Assembly: GCA_965263225.1 (NCBI GenBank)
Contig: CBDHHG010000001.1
Coordinates: 620,001-684,000 of the forward strand
DNA length: 64,000 bases
Source of the DNA: DT-111 sp965263225
GTDB taxonomy: Bacteria; Bacteroidota; Bacteroidia; Chitinophagales; Saprospiraceae
Direction of reading: 5' to 3'
Below the pieces are notes generated by a model. It worked only from the letters and a program-made list of their open reading frames with translations. It was not told the origin of the DNA and did no database searches. Of this stretch, positions 1-8,860 are shown piece by piece. A program made the translations under genes and the position numbers. Positions within the stretch are counted from its first letter, which is position 1; each line of letters begins with the position of its first letter.

Positions 1-1569
1 TCACGTAGATGAATTGACGCAACCTCAAGGTCACTCTACTTCTGGGTCTCACGAAAGATACAAATCCAAGAAGCGATTAACTTGGGAAAAGGAATTTGAC
101 TGTAATCAGAAGTTCAAAGAATGGATTCTGGAAAATGATATAGCTACGGAGGAAGAACTGGAGGGCATCGTGCAACAGGCAAAAAAACAGGTACGGGAAG
201 CAAGAAATAAAGCATGGAAAGCCTATTCCGAACCCATTACCTCCAAATACAAAGAGTTAGATCAACTATTCCTTGCAATAAAAGCAAAAGAGGGGGACAA
301 TGCCCGTTTAGAGGGCATCTACCAAGAATTTAAACACTTGGTAAATCCATTCCGCGCCGAATTAGTGCGCTGTGTTCGCCGGGTACTTTATGCCACCCGC
401 GGAAAAGCTTATCCTGAGATCGCTCAGCTAAAGGCCTTTATAGAGGAAGTCAAGGCGATCATGCATGATCGTTATCACACCCACCCTATATAGCGAAACG
501 GAACAATCTGCTTTGAAAGTTCCAGCTATCCCAGCAGTGTATGCAACTGACGCCCCTTTAAAGAGCGGCTATGAAATCCTTAACCTAAACTTTGATCGCC
601 TCTTCAAGAAATACGATAACCTTTTTGCCTTTGGTGAGGATGTCGGTAAAATTGGAGACGTGAATCAAGCTTTCGCGGGCTTGCAGGAAAAACATGGCGT
701 AAAACGCATATTTGATACCGGTATTCGCGAATGGACCATTGTGGGGCAAGCACTGGGTATGGCCATGAGAGGGCTTAGACCGATTGCAGAGATCCAAATA
801 TCTAGATTATCTGATCTACGGTTTTTCTCCATTAACAGATGATGTAGCTACCCTACGCTGGAGAAGTAATAATCAACAGGCAGCACCAGTGATTATGCGA
901 ACCCGTGGCCATCGCCTGGAGGGCGTTTGGCACTCTGGCTCCCCAATGAGTGTTTTGCTGGGGGGCTTGCGAGGAATGTATATTCTGGTACCTCGCAATA
1001 TGACCCAAGCAGCGGGTATGTACAATACGATGCTCAGATCGGATGATCCTTGCGTCTTAGTAGAATGCCTGAATGCCTACCGATTAAAAGAAACGCCTAC
1101 CTGAAAATATCGGCGAGTTCACCATTCCTTTGGGCGTGCCCGAGATTCTCCAGCAAGGGGACGATATCACTATCGTTACCTATGGAGCCTGCGTGCGCAT
1201 CGCTGAGGCTGCTTGTAAGCAATTGGAACAAGATGGAATCTCCGCGGAGTTAATCGATGTTCAAACCTTGTTGCCCTTCGACCTTAACCATACCATTGTT
1301 GAGTCTTTGAAAAAGACCAATCGAATCCTGTTCCTGGATGAGGATGTGCCTGGCGGAGCTACCGCCTACATGATGCAGGAAGTACTCGAAAAACAAAAAG
1401 GGCTACAAGTACTTGGATTCACCACCGACCACACTACCTGCACGAGAACATCGCCCCTCCCTATGGAACGGACGGGGATTATTTCTCAAAACCCAATGCG
1501 GAAGATGTTTACAATACTGCCTTTCACATTGTGCATGAGGCAGAGCCTGGTCGCTTTAATGATGACTAG
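1..1569 (+). pseudogene. 2-oxoacid (branched-chain type) dehydrogenase E1, fused alpha/beta subunit; 5' partial, five frameshifts as sequenced
   Basis: This gene encodes the thiamine-diphosphate decarboxylase (E1) of a 2-oxoacid dehydrogenase complex, probably the 2-oxoisovalerate type, in the fused alpha/beta form usual in Bacteroidota. The window opens inside the alpha half (GHSTSGSHERYKS, about residue 10 on). The beta half follows with AFGEDVGKIGDVNQ, FDTGIREWTIVGQALG, RTRGHRLEGVWHSGSPM, and a C-terminal transketolase-like domain with LFLDEDVPGGATAYMMQ. Reading frame changes five times, each time by one extra base next to a short run: about 484-486, 796-798, 1096-1097, 1407-1408 and 1454-1457. 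Removing these five bases leaves exactly 521 codons ending at the TAG at 1567-1569, with unbroken family similarity. The product family is sure. Whether the gene is truly broken or the sequence is in error cannot be settled here; I favour error because two unrelated genes next door show the same defect. Confidence 0.85.
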
Positions 1570-1627
1570 ACCAGCACTCGCTGGGTCGTTCATTGGTAGA
1601 TAAGCAACAATAGCATCAAATTTTCAT

Positions 1628-2093
1628 ATGAAGAAAGTACTTTTTTCTTTGTTGGCATTGATATGCCTAGCTGGCTGCGCAGATACAACAGCCCTTGACG
1701 AGTCATTACAGAAGATCGCCAGCCTCGAAGCTGAACTGGCGGAAGTAAAGAATCAACTAGATAAGGCAGGGCCGACGGATTTAGGGTTTGTCCACAACGT
1801 CTACTTCTGGATGAAAGAAAGGAATTACGGAAGAAGAAGAAAAGGCCTTCCTGGAAGGATTGGTAAGCCTAAAGGACATTTCATCTATCGGCCAATTCTA
1901 CTACGGCCCACCTGCGGGTACTCCCCGAGATGTTGTCGATAATTCCTACGATTATGCCTTGTCCATTCATTTCAAAGATAAAGCTGCACAGGATGCCTAT
2001 CAAGTAGATCCCATTCATACGGCTTTTGTAGAAAAATTAGCCGATCTCTGGACCAAAGTTCAGGTGTATGATAATACCTTGATGGGGGATTAG
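1628..2093 (+). pseudogene. Dabb (stress-responsive A/B barrel) domain lipoprotein, one frameshift as sequenced
   Basis: The N-terminus is a lipoprotein signal peptide with lipobox LAGC (cysteine at residue 17). A short heptad-like coiled coil follows (SLQKIASLEAELAEVKNQL, residues 26-44), then a Dabb ferredoxin-like barrel starting at FVHNVYFWMK and running to the end (YYGPPAGTPRDVVDNSYDYA is the typical Dabb core). The frame shifts by one extra base in the AAAGG run at 1818-1822; without it the gene is 155 codons including the stop. Dabb proteins are small dimeric barrels of mostly unknown role. The gene lies 58 bp after the E1 gene on the same strand and is closed by a clear terminator. 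The insertion is of the same kind as those in the two neighbours, so it is probably a sequence error. Confidence 0.75.
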
Positions 2094-2131
2094 AAGAGAA
2101 GAAACCTCATGGTGTTCAATCATAGATCAGG

Positions 2132-2171
2132 AGAGCGATCAGCCTATTCTATAAGGTGGATCGCTCTTTTT
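2132..2171 (+). terminator. Rho-independent terminator after the Dabb gene
   Basis: A perfect 9-bp stem, AGAGCGATC (2132-2140) with GATCGCTCT (2159-2167), is followed at once by a T run (2167-2171). It ends the plus-strand E1/Dabb unit and sits at the 3' edge of the convergent mevalonate kinase gene. Confidence 0.8.
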
Positions 2172-3052
2172 ATAAGACTGACGGTCCTAATTGAAGCTGC
2201 TCCAACGTCTCAGCATCTCTTGCCAGACCGAGCATAAATCCTCCTCCTCCCGCACCACAAAGTTTCAGACTAAAATCTCCAGACTCCAATCCTTCTTGCC
2301 AGAGTGGTACAATGCTTGCAGGAATCATTCGCTGAAAGTATTCCAATTGAAATTGGCTAATCTGGCGAAAAGAAACTTGCAGTGCAGTCTTATCCACTTG
2401 TAACAGCGCCTTAATAGCCCGCTTCATTAGCCGGTAATAGGTATTCTTCCAGAGCTGCCCTAAAAGCATCCTTCTCATATTGGCTCAGGAAATGAGTCAC
2501 GAAAGGTCCGGTTTTTCTCGATTGGTGGGTATCCACCAAAAACAAAGGCGCTTCCTGTTGAGTTGCCTCAATAGTAGCCAACTGAGGAATCTCTCCCCTT
2601 TGCAAAACCAGCGTTTGATCCATATAACATACCAAAGGATCAACACCAGAACTAGATTGGTGAAAAAAGCCTTCCATACGAGCAAGCATTTCTTGCAATG
2701 CCGGAATGACCTTCAGGTTTGATCGATCGATCTCTTGTTTTGCAAATCGATCGTATATCGCAGCACACAGGGCTCCAGAACTTCCCAATCCGTAGCCCGT
2801 CGGAATGTTCGCCTCGAAATATAATCCCTTCTCTAAGTCTTGTTCAAAAGCTGCATAATCTAATGCTTCAGCCAGCGTAGATTTGGCTTTGATATATCTA
2901 AGGAAATCGGGAAGCGATTGCTGCATACGCCGATCATCAGCATTCCAGCTCCATCTTCCTTGAAAGCCAGCATAGGGCATGGCTAAAGCACGCGCCCCCT
3001 TAATGACGATATGCTCTCCAAATAGTAATAATTTCGAGGAGTAGGTTTTCAT
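2170..3052 (-). pseudogene. Mevalonate kinase (GHMP family), one frameshift as sequenced
   Basis: This is a GHMP-superfamily kinase that phosphorylates mevalonate in the isoprenoid mevalonate pathway. It starts MKTYSSKLLLFGEH. The ATP-binding motif 2 is IPTGYGLGSSGALCAA (about residues 85-100), and the C-terminal motif 3 is KLCGAGGGGFML. The frame breaks near residue 210: one extra base in the CCC run at 2418-2420 of the plus strand turns NEAAIKALL into NEAGY-stop. Removing it gives 294 codons including the stop, the usual length for Bacteroidota mevalonate kinases. The ATG lies one base after the stop of the CYTH gene, so the two genes are cotranscribed. The insertion matches those in the two genes to the left and is probably a sequence error. 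Confidence 0.8.
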
Positions 3053-3053
3053 A

Positions 3054-3572
3054 CTACTTTTCCTTCCCTAACAGTAGGTCGCTATAAGAATACTCAACTA
3101 GGTCTGATGCCGGAATTTGAAATAACTGCAAGTAGTAATTGCATTGCTCTTGTAGCTTGGACTCTCCTATTGATCCATCTTGATCAATAGCTTCAATTTC
3201 CACAAAGGTCCCAAGGCCTTCTACCTTATCTAAATGAAACTTAACATTGTCTATAAAGTAAATCTCTCTCATTTTATCTACGACTACTAACTTATCCAAA
3301 GCAGCCTCCATTACCTCCTTCAAATTGGCCGTAGTAGGTGATTGATACAACAATACTTCAGATTTTTTCGGCCCCGCCTCATTCGATCGAGCATAGTGAA
3401 TAAGTGCATTTTCAATATTCCCCTGTCTTAGTTTCAATCGACCATGAGTCACCTTAAAGTAAGTATCTATCTGGTGATCCACTCCTACAAATCGAGCCAC
3501 TTGATTTTCCAATAGTCGCCGGACGGTCTTGATTTGGGTGCTGCGGGCTTTGATTTCTACATTTAATGGCAT
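3054..3572 (-). CDS. CYTH domain protein (class IV adenylate cyclase / triphosphatase-like)
   Basis: The 172-residue protein opens MPLNVEIKARS, a variant of the ExExK signature of the CYTH triphosphate-tunnel fold. Further CYTH-type strands are visible: IDTYFKVTHGRLKLRQG (about 37-53), VLLYQSP, VKFHLDKVEGLGTFVEIEA (about 111-129) and a C-terminal helix with YSDLLL. Family members hydrolyse or cyclise triphosphate substrates (thiamine triphosphate, tripolyphosphate, ATP) with divalent metals; the substrate here cannot be read from sequence. The gene abuts the mevalonate kinase gene (1-bp gap) and must be translated from the same message. The ATG at 3572 has no in-frame rival that fits the family start. 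Confidence 0.75.
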   Translation of the reverse strand: MPLNVEIKARSTQIKTVRRLLENQVARFVGVDHQIDTYFKVTHGRLKLRQGNIENALIHYARSNEAGPKKSEVLLYQSPTTANLKEVMEAALDKLVVVDKMREIYFIDNVKFHLDKVEGLGTFVEIEAIDQDGSIGESKLQEQCNYYLQLFQIPASDLVEYSYSDLLLGKEK

Positions 3573-3677
3573 TCTTTATGGGTTTAGTGCTATTTAAATC
3601 GGGGCTTAAAAATAGTCTTTTTTGACACTGGTCAAAATTTCCGCCACTATCATCCCCAAAACAATCGAGTCATCCAA

Positions 3678-3712
3678 TAAAAAAGCCCCAAGAGCAAACT
3701 CTTGAGGCTTTT
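3678..3712 (-). terminator. Terminator of the ribosomal protein S1 gene
   Basis: Read on the minus strand, AAAAGCCTCAAGAG and CTCTTGGGGCTTTT form a long stem around a TTTG loop (one internal G-T type mismatch), followed by a T run (plus-strand A run 3678-3684). It lies just after the S1 stop codon. Confidence 0.8.
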
Positions 3713-3736
3713 GTATTCTTGGAAGACAATTCGAAA

Positions 3737-5992
3737 TTACTTCTTGTCTTCGTCTTCTTTCAATTGTTCTCTCAAAGCAGAGAAGGCATCAAGATCACCT
3801 AGGGTGTTCTTCTCGATACTCGCCTGCTGCTTCTTAACAGCCTGACGTGTTTGCTGACGCTGCTCTTGTCTTTCTTTCTTCACGGTTTCATCAGCTTCAC
3901 GACGGATGTCATCTAGGTAACGTAGGTGAGAAACAAGGATTCTCTTATCGTCTCTGTTGAATTCAATCACCTTCACCGTCAATACTTCTTCTGGATCAGC
4001 CAGTGTACCGTCCTCTTTCTTCACGTGCTTGATTGGAGCAAAGGCTTCTAAACCGTATGGCAATTGAACAATCGCACCACGGTCATCTCTACGCAACACA
4101 GTAGCTTCGTGGTAAGAACCTACAGGGAATACATTTTCGAAAGTATCCCATGGGTTTTCTTCCAATTGCTTGTGACCTAGAGAAAGTTTGCGGTTAGATT
4201 TGTCGATGTCAAGGATCACAATGTCAATCTCTTCCCCAACCTTAGTAAATTCAGATGGGTGAGAGTAACGCTTGGTCCAAGATAGGTCAGAGATGTGTAC
4301 CATACCACCGATTCCTTCTTTCAATTCCACGAACACACCGTATGGAGTAAGGTTTTTCACCTCTCCTTTGTGGTGGCTTTCCAGTGGGAATTGCTCCTCG
4401 ATCGTATCCCATGGATCCGCAGCAAGCTGCTTGATACTTAGAGACATCTTGCGATCTTCGCGATCGATAGTAACCACTTTGGCTTCGTACTCTTGTCCTA
4501 GTTTGAAGAACTCACGAGCGTTGATTGGCTGGTTGCTCCAAGTCACCTCGGAAACGTGTACCAAACCTTCTACTCCTGGTTGGATCTCCAAGAAGGCACC
4601 GTAGTCTTCGATATTCACCACTTTACCTTTCACGACAGAGCTCTCTTGAATCTCAGCGCTGAGCACTTCCCAAGGATGTGGTTGCAACTGCTTAAGACCC
4701 AAAGAAATTCTCTTCTTATTCTCATCGAAGTCTAGTACAACAACGTTGATCTTCTGATTCAACTGAAGGATTTCACTTGGGTGGCTGATACGTCCCCAAG
4801 AAATATCCGTGATGTAAAGAAGACCATCAACACCACCCAGATCCAAGAAGGCACCGAAGTCGGTAATGTTCTTAACCAAACCTTCAAGTACTTGTCCTTT
4901 CTCAAGGCTAGCGATGATCGCTTCACGCTGCTCTGCCAAGTCGCTCTCGATCAAAGCTTTGTGAGATACAACGGCGTTTTTGATCACCTCGTTGATTTTC
5001 ACCACTTTGAACTCCATACGCTTTCCAACGTATGAATCATAATCGATAATTGGCTTAATGTCAATTTGAGAACCAGGAAGGAATGTTTCTAGGCCACCAC
5101 AATCTGCAATCAAACCACCTTTAGTCTTACTAATGATTGTTCCTTCAATGATTGTTCCATTCGTGTAAGAGTCTACGATGTTCTCCCATGCGCGTAGCAA
5201 CTTTGCTTTACGACGAGAAAGCACCAATTGGCCTCTGACATCTTCTTGCTGTTCTACGTATACCTCTACAGAATCTCCCACCGCCAAGTCTGGCATATCC
5301 CGGAATTCTGACATAGGTACCAATCCATCAGACTTGTAGTTGATATCCAAAACGATATCTCCATCCTGGATGCTACTTACTTTACCCGAAACAATTTCGT
5401 TTTCGAGTACAGAAGTTAAAGTAGCTTCGTACTGCTTAAGATAATCAGCTTTTTCTTGATCGGTGTAAGAAGAACTTTGGCTCTTACTTAGCGTCCAATC
5501 AAAATCATCGTGTCCTTCTCCAGTCAAGCCTGGGTAACTGTCAGCAGACATCGTGATTACCTTAGGAGCAGGCTCCTCTTCTCCTTCAGTAGTTGTCTCT
5601 TCGGCAGTTGCTTCTTCAGCAGCAGGCTCTTCAGTGGTAGAAACTTCCACGGTTTCTGCTACTTCCTCCGTCGCCGTTTCTACAGTCTCCGCCACTTCTG
5701 CCGCAGCTTCTGTTGCCTCTTCAACAACCTCTTCCACTTTTTCCGTTGCTTCCTCCACTACCTCTTCCGCAGCTGCCTCAACTGTCTCTGCTACTTCCGC
5801 AGCAGCTTCAGTCACTTCTTCGGTAACTTCGGCTACAACTTCTTCCGCTGTTTCCGTTGCTTCTGCCACTGTTTCTTCAGCAGCTTCGACTACCTCTTCG
5901 GCAGCCTTTTCAACCTGTTCTTCCGCTTCAGGTTGTACTTCGGGCGTCTCTTGTTCTTGCCCTTCGTTTTCTAAATCTTTTTCGTCTAGCAT
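3737..5992 (-). CDS. rpsA: 30S ribosomal protein S1 with long acidic N-terminal extension
   Basis: S1 binds mRNA on the small ribosomal subunit through repeated OB-fold S1 domains. From about residue 195 to the C-terminus I can follow six consecutive S1 repeats (for example GLVKNITDFGAFLDLGGVDG and GKVVNIEDYGAFLEI), as in typical S1 proteins. The first ~145 residues are unusual: a low-complexity region of alternating EEV, AAE, ETV and EAT units, almost free of basic and aromatic residues, predicted to be an amphipathic acidic helix or disordered tail. Total length, 751 residues, exceeds the usual 550-600 for this reason. The ATG at 5992 is preceded by a strong promoter and followed at the other end by a terminator, so it is a single-gene unit. 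Confidence 0.95.
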   Translation of the reverse strand: MLDEKDLENEGQEQETPEVQPEAEEQVEKAAEEVVEAAEETVAEATETAEEVVAEVTEEVTEAAAEVAETVEAAAEEVVEEATEKVEEVVEEATEAAAEVAETVETATEEVAETVEVSTTEEPAAEEATAEETTTEGEEEPAPKVITMSADSYPGLTGEGHDDFDWTLSKSQSSSYTDQEKADYLKQYEATLTSVLENEIVSGKVSSIQDGDIVLDINYKSDGLVPMSEFRDMPDLAVGDSVEVYVEQQEDVRGQLVLSRRKAKLLRAWENIVDSYTNGTIIEGTIISKTKGGLIADCGGLETFLPGSQIDIKPIIDYDSYVGKRMEFKVVKINEVIKNAVVSHKALIESDLAEQREAIIASLEKGQVLEGLVKNITDFGAFLDLGGVDGLLYITDISWGRISHPSEILQLNQKINVVVLDFDENKKRISLGLKQLQPHPWEVLSAEIQESSVVKGKVVNIEDYGAFLEIQPGVEGLVHVSEVTWSNQPINAREFFKLGQEYEAKVVTIDREDRKMSLSIKQLAADPWDTIEEQFPLESHHKGEVKNLTPYGVFVELKEGIGGMVHISDLSWTKRYSHPSEFTKVGEEIDIVILDIDKSNRKLSLGHKQLEENPWDTFENVFPVGSYHEATVLRRDDRGAIVQLPYGLEAFAPIKHVKKEDGTLADPEEVLTVKVIEFNRDDKRILVSHLRYLDDIRREADETVKKERQEQRQQTRQAVKKQQASIEKNTLGDLDAFSALREQLKEDEDKK

Positions 5993-6319
5993 TGAAAGAA
6001 TGCTTTTTGTGCTGGTTGCCCAGCGGGTTAAGGAATATTTTTAGCCGCGCAAAGGTACGGCGAATAAGCGGTATTGCCAAACAAAACTTTAGAGAAAATA
6101 GAAGTTACTTTCTTAGGCTGGAGACGTCTAGATAGCATGGACCTACTGTCTACGCAGTAACTGATTATCAAAGGTGTAAGGTTCTAGTCCCTAATCGATT
6201 AATTCTGGATACTAGCGAAAATTCTTATTTTTAGGCGCAACAGAACTGCAAGCCTGCGTTCCTTGTCCTACTATTAATATATAAAAGAAGCATTCTTAAT
6301 ATCATAAGGTAATACTAAC
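5993..6319. other. Intergenic region between divergent rpsA and fadD-type gene
   Basis: Besides the rpsA promoter I see a 10-bp palindrome TAATCGATTA near 6193 and a small hairpin (TACTG/CAGTA near 6144-6159). No consensus -7 element was found in front of the plus-strand ligase gene; TATTTTTAG near 6227 is a two-mismatch candidate only. Confidence 0.4.
6050..6081 (-). promoter_or_regulatory. Bacteroidota-type promoter of rpsA
   Basis: On the minus strand TACCTTTG (plus 6050-6057) matches the -7 consensus TAnnTTTG, and TTTG (plus 6078-6081) matches the -33 element with a 20-bp gap. Transcription would start near 6043, about 50 bases before the rpsA ATG. This is the best promoter match in the window. 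Confidence 0.75.
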
Positions 6320-8002
6320 ATGAGCGAAGAAAGACCTTGGTTAAAGAATTACCCAAATGGCGTACCCGCCAATATTGATGCCGATTGTTATCCCAATTTG
6401 GTATCCATGTTTGAAGAAACTTTCAAAAAATACAGCAATCTACCGGCATTTACCTGTCGTGGAAAAACCCTAACCTTTGGTCAGATCGACACTTACTCCC
6501 GTCAATTCGGAGCCTATCTCCACTCCAGAGGGATAGAACCGGGGGATCGGATTGCATTGATGATGCCAAATCTTCTACAATACCCTATTGCCCTATTTGG
6601 TGCGCTAAGGGCAGGGATTGTAGTGGTTAATACTAACCCATTGTACACTCCTAGAGAGATGCTACATCAATTTAACGATGCTGGGGTGAAAGCGGTCGTC
6701 ATATCAGAGCTCTTCGCCGCCAACCTGGAAAAGATATTAGGAGATACGCAGATCAAGACGGTCATCACTACCTCCGTTGGGGAGTTATTAGGTGCTATGA
6801 AAGGAGCACTAGTCGATTTCGTGGTTCGAAAGGTAAAACGGATGGTACCCAAATTCGACATTGCGAATACCGTGAGCTTTTCTGAAGCCCTAAAACAAGG
6901 CAAGAAGTTTACCCTGCCAAATCATCAGGGAGGACCAGATGATGTAATCCTGCTTCAGTATACAGGAGGTACAACAGGTGTGGCTAAGGGGGCTATGCTT
7001 ACCAACCGAAATTTGGTAGCGAATATGCAGCAAAACCAAGCCTGGATGCAGCCCTTCCTCAAAGAAACGGAAGAGGTCGCTATCTGTCCACTCCCGATGT
7101 ACCACATCTTTGCTTTTACTGTGAATTGCCTGGTACTTTTTAGTATTGGAACACATAATATACTGATCACTAATCCAAGAGACCTCGGATCACTAGTAGA
7201 TACTTTCAAGAAATACCCCATTACACTCATGACGGGTGTAAATACACTCTTCAACGCCTTGATCAACAACAAAGACTTTACTGCCCTGGATTTTAGCAGT
7301 TTGAAAGTCAGTGTAGGAGGAGGGATGGCCGTACAAAAGGCGGTAGCAGAAGAATGGCAACGGGTAACAGGTTGTTTTCTATCCGAAGGATATGGCATGA
7401 CCGAGGCTTCTCCTGTAGTCTCTACTAATCCACTTGACGGAACTGGTCGACTAGGCACCATTGGTGTACCTATTCCTTCCACAGATGTACGTATTGTAGA
7501 TGATGCAGGCGTTGTGCAAGGTCCTGGTGGAGTTGGAGAAATTCAGGTGAAAGGTCCGCAAGTGATGAAGGGCTATTATAATCGTCCAGATGCAACTACA
7601 GAAACCATTAAGGATGGCTGGTTGTGTACAGGCGACATTGGAACAATGTCTGAAGATGGTTTTTTCCGGATCGTAGACCGCAAGAAAGACATGATCCTCG
7701 TATCTGGCTTTAACGTATTCCCCAATGAGGTGGAAGATGTAATTGCCGGACACCCTAAGGTAATGGAAGTAGCGGCTATCGGAGTTCCCCATGAAAAATC
7801 GGGCGAAGTAGTCAAGATCTTTGTCGTGAAAAAAGATAAGTCATTGAATGAAAGTGAGCTGATCGAATTCTGCCGGGAAAATATGACGGGTTACAAGGTT
7901 CCAAAGGTAGTCGAGTTCCGTACAGATCTTCCCAAAACAAACATTGGCAAGATTCTTAGAAAAGAATTGAGGAAGGAAGAGGAAGCTAAATCTACCCAAT
8001 AG
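6320..8002 (+). CDS. fadD: Long-chain fatty acid-CoA ligase
   Basis: The enzyme activates fatty acids to acyl-CoA through an acyl-AMP intermediate, feeding beta-oxidation or lipid synthesis. The 560 residues cover the whole ANL (AMP-binding) fold. The P-loop YTGGTTGVAKGA is at about 213-224, the A5 motif EGYGMTEASP at about 356, the A7/A8 hinge DRKKDMILVSGFNVFPNEVE at about 453-472, and the catalytic lysine region KTNIGKILRKELR near 537-549. The N-terminus (PWLKNYPNGVPANID) is that of FadD rather than of acetyl-CoA synthetases. It is a single-gene unit with its own terminator. Substrate chain length is inferred from family resemblance only. Confidence 0.93.
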   Translation: MSEERPWLKNYPNGVPANIDADCYPNLVSMFEETFKKYSNLPAFTCRGKTLTFGQIDTYSRQFGAYLHSRGIEPGDRIALMMPNLLQYPIALFGALRAGIVVVNTNPLYTPREMLHQFNDAGVKAVVISELFAANLEKILGDTQIKTVITTSVGELLGAMKGALVDFVVRKVKRMVPKFDIANTVSFSEALKQGKKFTLPNHQGGPDDVILLQYTGGTTGVAKGAMLTNRNLVANMQQNQAWMQPFLKETEEVAICPLPMYHIFAFTVNCLVLFSIGTHNILITNPRDLGSLVDTFKKYPITLMTGVNTLFNALINNKDFTALDFSSLKVSVGGGMAVQKAVAEEWQRVTGCFLSEGYGMTEASPVVSTNPLDGTGRLGTIGVPIPSTDVRIVDDAGVVQGPGGVGEIQVKGPQVMKGYYNRPDATTETIKDGWLCTGDIGTMSEDGFFRIVDRKKDMILVSGFNVFPNEVEDVIAGHPKVMEVAAIGVPHEKSGEVVKIFVVKKDKSLNESELIEFCRENMTGYKVPKVVEFRTDLPKTNIGKILRKELRKEEEAKSTQ

Positions 8003-8040
8003 GCGAACAGCATTCTAAATACCTTTTGGAAACAGACGGA

Positions 8041-8084
8041 AAGCATCCCGGATCAGCATTGGCACAGATTCGGGATGCTTTTTT
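8041..8084 (+). terminator. Terminator of the acyl-CoA ligase gene
   Basis: A perfect 10-bp stem, AAGCATCCCG (8041-8050) with CGGGATGCTT (8071-8080), is followed by TTTT. It lies 38 bp after the stop codon. Confidence 0.85.
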
Positions 8085-8098
8085 ATCTTGTATTCAGG

Positions 8099-8647
8099 TC
8101 AAATTAAGGTCACACCCAGATATACCAAACAAAAATTTAGGCATAATTCTCCGATCAATACGCCGGCCAACATATAGGGCAAAGGCGTCTTAGCTAGTCC
8201 AGCCACATAGCAGATTAAATCAGTGGGTATTAGAGGAAACATAGACCAAAAGGTAATGACCATTGTAGACCTTCTACTTTGCAGGCGCTTGCTCAGCCAA
8301 TTTACTCTATCAGGATATTTATCTACTATCTTATGGCTGAGATTCAGTCTTCCCGAATGACAGTAGACCAAATAAGCAGAAAGCAACACACCGATCATAG
8401 ACACAAATAATACAAAAGCGGGGGAATGAGGAAAAAGCAACACTCCTCCTAAAACAAAGGGGGTACTCGGAAGCAGAAAAATGCCTCGCAGTACCGTGAT
8501 CAAAATATAAGCCAGCCAGATATTGAGACTACACCATTCGATCCAATATCGTATGGATGAAGTGCTGTACAAAGAAGGGCAAATGAAGTAGGTTCCAATT
8601 AACATAACAACCGTACTTCCCCATAGCAAATAGATGGTCTTTTTCAT
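8099..8647 (-). CDS. VTT / TVP38-TMEM64 family inner-membrane protein
   Basis: The 182-residue protein is almost entirely hydrophobic, with about five or six membrane segments. The VTT (DedA-related) signature is present: the reentrant-type segment ILITVLRGIFLLPSTPFVLG (about 50-69), then RSTMVITFWSMFPLIPTDL and ICYVAGLAKTPLPYMLAGVL towards the C-terminus. Family members are thought to be lipid scramblases or transporters, but the substrate here is unknown. It stands alone, convergent with the ligase gene. ATG at 8647. Confidence 0.8.
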   Translation of the reverse strand: MKKTIYLLWGSTVVMLIGTYFICPSLYSTSSIRYWIEWCSLNIWLAYILITVLRGIFLLPSTPFVLGGVLLFPHSPAFVLFVSMIGVLLSAYLVYCHSGRLNLSHKIVDKYPDRVNWLSKRLQSRRSTMVITFWSMFPLIPTDLICYVAGLAKTPLPYMLAGVLIGELCLNFCLVYLGVTLI

Positions 8648-8793
8648 AGAATTTATAGATGCGAATTAGTTTCGCCAGCAAACCTATGGACCAATTTTTC
8701 CACTCCTAAATATATGTGACTAGTAACTCCTTCCCCGGTTTATAAGATGTTTGTTATTCTAGCAAGTGACTTTATCCCACTTATAAGTACTTT

Positions 8794-8811
8794 GGTCCCT
8801 GAACAAGGACC
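8794..8811. repeat. Short inverted repeat upstream of the LytS gene
   Basis: GGTCC (8794-8798) and GGACC (8807-8811) are complementary arms around an 8-bp spacer, 50 bp ahead of the kinase ATG. It may be part of a promoter or operator, but there is no independent support. Confidence 0.3.
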
Positions 8812-8860
8812 GTTTAACAACTTCTTTGCACGAAGGCTAATATATGCCTAATATTGAGGG

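Noticed and set aside
1..2093. Programmed frameshifting in the E1 gene
   Set aside because: There are five shifts at non-slippery sites and the same defect in two unrelated neighbours, one on the other strand; recoding does not explain this.
5510..6044. Long Ser/Phe/Leu-rich or Ser/Ala/Val-rich open frames opposite rpsA
   Set aside because: They are antisense shadows of the Glu/Ala/Val repeat region of S1; the composition follows directly from the repeated codons.
6170..6200. tRNA-like T-arm (GGTTCTAGTCC) upstream of the ligase gene
   Set aside because: The stem has a mismatch, the anticodon-like hairpin has a six-base loop, and no matching acceptor stem exists.
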